Positions 5,970 to 9,406 of a stretch of 9,406 nucleotides of DNA are shown here, one piece after another. The notes beneath the pieces are model-generated. The model did not search any database and was not told the DNA's origin. It saw only the letters and a program-made list of their open reading frames with translations. A program made the position numbers and the translations under genes. The stretch comes from Burkholderiaceae bacterium (GTDB taxonomy: Bacteria > Pseudomonadota > Gammaproteobacteria > Burkholderiales > Burkholderiaceae): NCBI GenBank assembly GCA_030151165.1, contig JASLEM010000039.1, positions 1 to 9,406 on the forward strand, read 5' to 3'. The stretch's first letter is position 1, and the number at the start of each line of letters is the position of its first letter.

Positions 5970-7574
5970 TCACTCCCACTCGATCGTCGCGGGCGGCTTG
6001 GAGCTCACGTCGTAGGTCACCCGGTTGATGCCGCGCACCTCGTTGATGATGCGGCCGGAGACCTTCTTCAGCAGGCCGTAGGGCAGCTCGGCCCAGTCGG
6101 CGGTCATGAAGTCGCTCGTCTGCACGGCGCGCAGCGCGACCACGTAGTCGTAGGTGCGGCCGTCGCCCATCACGCCGACGCTCTTGACCGGCAGGAACAC
6201 GGTGAAGGCCTGGCTGGTCAGCTCGTACCAGTTCCTGCCGGTCGCCGAGTCCTTCCAGTTGCGCAGTTCCTCGATGAAGATCGCGTCCGCGCGGCGCAGC
6301 AGGTCGGCGTATTCCTTCTTCACCTCGCCGAGGATGCGCACGCCCAGGCCCGGGCCCGGGAACGGATGGCGGTAGACCATCTCCGGCGGCAGGCCGAGCG
6401 CGACACCAAGCTCGCGCACCTCGTCCTTGAACAGGTCGCGCAGCGGCTCCAGCAGCTTCAGCCCGAGCTGCTCGGGGAGGCCGCCGACGTTGTGGTGGCT
6501 CTTGATCGTGACGGCCTTCTTGGTCTTCGCGCCGCCCGACTCGATCACGTCCGGATAGATCGTGCCCTGCGCGAGCCACTGCGCGCCCTTGTGGCCACCA
6601 TCGCCCGCCTTCAGCTTGGCGGCCTCGGCCTTGAAGACCTCGACGAACTCGCGGCCGATGATCTTGCGCTTCTGCTCGGGATCGGTGACGCCGGCGAGAT
6701 GGCCGAGGAACTGCGCGCTCGCGTCGACGTGGATGACCTTCGCATGCAGGCGGCCCGCGAACATCTCCATCACCATCTTGCCCTCGTCGAGGCGCAGCAG
6801 GCCGTGGTCGACGAACACGCAGGTCAGCTGGTCGCCGATCGCGCGGTGGATCAGCGCGGCGGCCACGCTCGAGTCGACGCCGCCGGACAGGCCGAGGATC
6901 ACCTCTTCGTCGCCGACCTGCTCGCGGATGCGCTTGACGGCCACCTCGACGTGGTCGTTCATGATCCAGTCGGGCTTCGCGCCGGCGATGTCCAGCACGA
7001 AGCGGTTCAGCAGCGCCCTGCCCTGCACCGTATGCGTGACCTCGGGGTGGAACTGAACGCCGTAGTAGCCGCGCGACTCGTCGGCGATGCCGGCGATCGG
7101 GCAGCTGCCGGTGCTGGCCATCAGGCGGAAACCGGACGGCAGCTCGGTGACCTTGTCGCCGTGGCTCATCCACACCTTGAGCATGCCGTGGCCCTCCGGC
7201 GTGGTGAAGTCCTCGATGCCGTCGAGCAGCTTCGTGTGGCCGTGCGCGCGCACCTCGGCGTAGCCGAACTCGCGGTGGTCGCTGTACTCGACCTTGCCAC
7301 CGAGCTGCGCCGCCATCGTCTGCATGCCGTAGCAGATGCCCAGCACCGGCACCTTCGAGTCCCACACGGCCTGCGGCGCGCGCAGCTCGGCGTCCTCGTA
7401 GGTGCTCGCGTGGCTGCCCGACAGGATGATGCCCCGGGCGCCGAACGAGCGGATGAACTCGTCCGAGACGTCGTTCGGATGGATCTCGCAGTAGACATGC
7501 GCCTCGCGCACGCGGCGCGCGATGAGCTGGGTGACCTGGGAGCCGAAATCGAGGATGAGGATCTTGTCGTGCAT
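5970..7574 (-). CDS. guaA: GMP synthase (glutamine-hydrolysing)
   Basis: Cytoplasmic enzyme that turns XMP into GMP using ATP and glutamine, the last step of guanine nucleotide synthesis. The full-length 534-residue protein has all three parts. The class-I glutamine amidotransferase domain (about 1-197) has Cys81 in GICYG and His176/Glu178 in FHPEV. The ATP-pyrophosphatase domain begins near 205 with the P-loop SGGVDSS (230-236). The C-terminal dimerisation domain contains [15 protein letters not shown] and ends in the family's ATIEWE. The ATG at 7574 starts directly at the conserved [12 protein letters not shown]. No strong Shine-Dalgarno is visible; the leader is C-rich. It lies 51 bases after the efflux gene and probably shares its transcript. 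No convincing terminator follows, so read-through into the LexA-controlled gene is possible. Confidence 0.98.
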   Translation of the reverse strand: MHDKILILDFGSQVTQLIARRVREAHVYCEIHPNDVSDEFIRSFGARGIILSGSHASTYEDAELRAPQAVWDSKVPVLGICYGMQTMAAQLGGKVEYSDHREFGYAEVRAHGHTKLLDGIEDFTTPEGHGMLKVWMSHGDKVTELPSGFRLMASTGSCPIAGIADESRGYYGVQFHPEVTHTVQGRALLNRFVLDIAGAKPDWIMNDHVEVAVKRIREQVGDEEVILGLSGGVDSSVAAALIHRAIGDQLTCVFVDHGLLRLDEGKMVMEMFAGRLHAKVIHVDASAQFLGHLAGVTDPEQKRKIIGREFVEVFKAEAAKLKAGDGGHKGAQWLAQGTIYPDVIESGGAKTKKAVTIKSHHNVGGLPEQLGLKLLEPLRDLFKDEVRELGVALGLPPEMVYRHPFPGPGLGVRILGEVKKEYADLLRRADAIFIEELRNWKDSATGRNWYELTSQAFTVFLPVKSVGVMGDGRTYDYVVALRAVQTSDFMTADWAELPYGLLKKVSGRIINEVRGINRVTYDVSSKPPATIEWE

Positions 7575-7625
7575 GGCGGCGGGCGGGTGGAGGAAGTTGA
7601 GAAGCGGATCGGACGGATGAATGGA

Positions 7626-8918
7626 TCAGGCGGCGGCGGGCGCCGACGCCGCGGCGCTGGCGCGCAGGCGGCGGAAATGGAGGACGGTCATGACCATCGC
7701 GCAGGCCTGCAGCGCAGCGCAGACGTAGTACGGCGCGCCGAGGCGCCAGTCGCCGCGCGGCGCGTCGGCGACGGACTTGAGCACCAGCGGGCCGATCACC
7801 GGCGCGAGCACCGCGGTCAGGCTGGACAGCCCCGCGACCGCGCCCATGGTCTGCCCCTGGGCGTTCGGGTCGGCCGCGTTCGCGACCAGCCCCTGCAGCG
7901 ACGCGCCGGCCGCGAAGCGGAGCACGTTGCACGCGATCACCGCGTACATCATCCAGCCCTGCGTCGCGGCGCCCCAGGCGGCGTAGCTGAGCGACGACGA
8001 CACCAGCCCCAGCACCACGAGCCGGCGCAGCGACATCAGCTTCGTCAGGCGCCCCACCAGCACGCCCTGCACGAGCACCGACATCGCGCCGACCGCGCAC
8101 AGCGACCAGCCGATCTGGCGCGGCGTCCAGCCGAACTTGAGCTGCGTGTAGAGCGACCACGTGCCCTGCAGGATGAACTGCGCGAGCGAGGTGAACACCA
8201 CGATGCCCAGCAGCGTGCCCATGCCCTTCAGCTCGGCCAGGTGCATCAGCGAGCCGACCGGGTTCGCGCGCGACCACGCGAACGGCTGGCGCCGCTCGGG
8301 CGGCAGCGACTCGGGCAGCACGAAGAAGCCGTAGAGCCAGTTGCAGACGCACAGCGTGCCGGCGCAGAGGAAGGGCAGGCGCAGGCTGACGTCGCCGAGG
8401 ATGCCGCCGATCACCGGGCCCAGGATGAAGCCGAGCCCGAACATCGCGCCGAGCATGCCGAAGCGCTTCGCGCGATCCTCGGGCGGCGTGATGTCGGTGA
8501 CGTACGCGTTGGCCACCGCGATGTTGGCCTGCATCAGGCCGCTGACGAGGCGCACCGCGACGAGCATCCAGAACGCCGTCGCGAACGCGGTGACGAAGGT
8601 GCTGAGCGCGAGGCCGCTGAAGCCGATCAGCAGCACCGGCCGGCGGCCGAAGCGGTCGGACAGCGCGCCGAGGATAGGCGAGCCGATGAAGTTGGCGAAG
8701 CCGAACGCCATCGCGATCATCGCGTACGCGCCGACCTGGGCCGACGGCGTCGCCTCGAACGACGCCACCAGGCGCGGCAGCACCGGGATGATCAGCCCGA
8801 TCGAGACCATGTCGATCAGCACCGTCGCCATGATGAACGGCATCGCGGCCTGGCGGCCTCGGCGTGCCCCGCCCTGCGTGGCGCTGCGTTCGGCGACGGG
8901 TGAAGAGGCTTCGTCCAC
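7626..8918 (-). CDS. TetA-like multidrug/tetracycline efflux transporter of the MFS (DHA1 type)
   Basis: Inner-membrane proton antiporter of the 12-helix drug-export type, 430 residues. Helix 1 (about 27-48, with GLIIPVLP) is followed by MFS motif [17 protein letters not shown] (84-99), between helices 2 and 3. The TetA-like [16 protein letters not shown] (139-154) precedes antiporter motif [11 protein letters not shown] (163-172), in helix 5. The second half has a weaker motif-A copy near [14 protein letters not shown] (288-301) and ends with an Ala-rich tail. The closest recognisable style is the TCR/Tet group, but many such chromosomal proteins do not export tetracycline, so the substrate is unknown. 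The GTG at 8918 lacks a clear ribosome-binding site; ATG at 8843 (Met26) is an alternative just before helix 1. The gene separates guaB from guaA. I see no regulator gene (TetR or MarR type) nearby. Confidence 0.9.
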   Translation of the reverse strand: MDEASSPVAERSATQGGARRGRQAAMPFIMATVLIDMVSIGLIIPVLPRLVASFEATPSAQVGAYAMIAMAFGFANFIGSPILGALSDRFGRRPVLLIGFSGLALSTFVTAFATAFWMLVAVRLVSGLMQANIAVANAYVTDITPPEDRAKRFGMLGAMFGLGFILGPVIGGILGDVSLRLPFLCAGTLCVCNWLYGFFVLPESLPPERRQPFAWSRANPVGSLMHLAELKGMGTLLGIVVFTSLAQFILQGTWSLYTQLKFGWTPRQIGWSLCAVGAMSVLVQGVLVGRLTKLMSLRRLVVLGLVSSSLSYAAWGAATQGWMMYAVIACNVLRFAAGASLQGLVANAADPNAQGQTMGAVAGLSSLTAVLAPVIGPLVLKSVADAPRGDWRLGAPYYVCAALQACAMVMTVLHFRRLRASAAASAPAAA

Positions 8919-8949
8919 GGGGGTCGGCGGCTGGAGGGTTGTCTCGTGC

Positions 8950-8967
8950 CGGCGGCTCGCGCCGCCG
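8950..8967 (-). other. GC hairpin in the leader of the efflux gene
   Basis: CGGCGGC and GCCGCCG (7-bp arms, 4-base loop) lie between the guaB terminator and the efflux start, about 32 bases before the GTG. It has no U-tract on either strand. It could be a second weak stop or a regulatory stem-loop, or just a product of GC-rich sequence. Confidence 0.35.
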
Positions 8968-8981
8968 ATCTTGTCGAAGTT

Positions 8982-9013
8982 GGAAACAAGAGCCGCCCGG
9001 CAAGGCGGGCGGC
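8982..9013 (-). terminator. Rho-independent terminator of guaB
   Basis: Twenty-three bases past the guaB stop codon, GCCGCCCG and CGGGCGGC form an exact 8-bp stem with a 6-base loop, followed on the transcript by the U-rich TCTTGTTT. The placement and shape are classical. It implies that the efflux gene and guaA need a promoter of their own or depend on partial read-through. Confidence 0.8.
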
Positions 9014-9036
9014 GTCTCGTTGCTCTACCGGGCTAC

Positions 9037-9406
<370 letters not shown>

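Noticed and set aside
3931..6015. Long plus-strand open frame opposite yceI and the 2H-phosphoesterase gene
   Set aside because: Low-complexity Arg/Ala composition; it spans several real genes, their gaps and the LexA box.
6366..8903. Long plus-strand open frame opposite guaA and the efflux gene
   Set aside because: Antisense shadow of GC-rich coding sequence, Arg/Ala/His-rich, with no domain motif.
5929..9003. 1024-codon minus-strand open frame across guaA and the efflux gene
   Set aside because: It is an Arg/Pro/Ala-rich shadow in another frame of two genes with full family signatures; long empty frames are expected in GC-rich DNA.

Overview
The window is GC-rich proteobacterial chromosome. 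Every gene I can support lies on the minus strand, so transcription runs from high to low coordinates. The gene set is guaB, guaA, tadA and a peptidase-S66 gene, plus a TonB-dependent receptor of the 'VQRVEIIGSSIKR' type. Together with the GC-rich codon use this fits a betaproteobacterium, most likely Burkholderiales (Roseateles/Mitsuaria-like or a relative). That placement is an inference from gene order and protein style, not from any search.

Right end to about 5970: the 3' end of guaB (IMP dehydrogenase) closes with a good rho-independent terminator. A TetA-like drug-efflux transporter of the major facilitator superfamily (MFS) follows, then guaA (GMP synthase). GuaB and GuaA catalyse the two steps from IMP to GMP, and the efflux gene sits between them.

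About 5970 to 4405: downstream of guaA is a short promoter region with a near-consensus LexA (SOS) box, CTGTATATTTATACAG, just downstream of a perfect TTGACA. It stands in front of a 2H-phosphoesterase / 2'-5' RNA ligase-like gene. A secreted YceI-family lipocalin-like protein gene follows, with its own strong ribosome-binding site.

4271 to 2166: this is a tightly packed run. A possible 19-residue leader ORF, an 84-residue membrane-anchored protein of unknown function, tadA (tRNA adenosine deaminase) and an LD-carboxypeptidase gene (ldcA-like) each share a 4-base stop/start overlap (GTGA, TTGA, ATGA), which suggests translational coupling. TadA carries unusual N- and C-terminal extensions, the latter with a duplicated DAIPVGL motif. 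The carboxypeptidase ends in a 28-residue tail containing 15 histidines.

2165 to 1: a 567-base gap holds a strong GC hairpin behind ldcA and, nearer the receptor gene, an AT-rich patch with overlapping palindromes that look like an operator. The last gene is a TonB-dependent outer-membrane receptor that runs off the left edge.

No RNA genes, CRISPR arrays, insertion sequences or phage genes were seen. The points most worth following up are the LexA box on the 2H-phosphoesterase gene, the His-rich tail of the carboxypeptidase, the palindrome cluster before the receptor, and the chain of 4-base overlaps.
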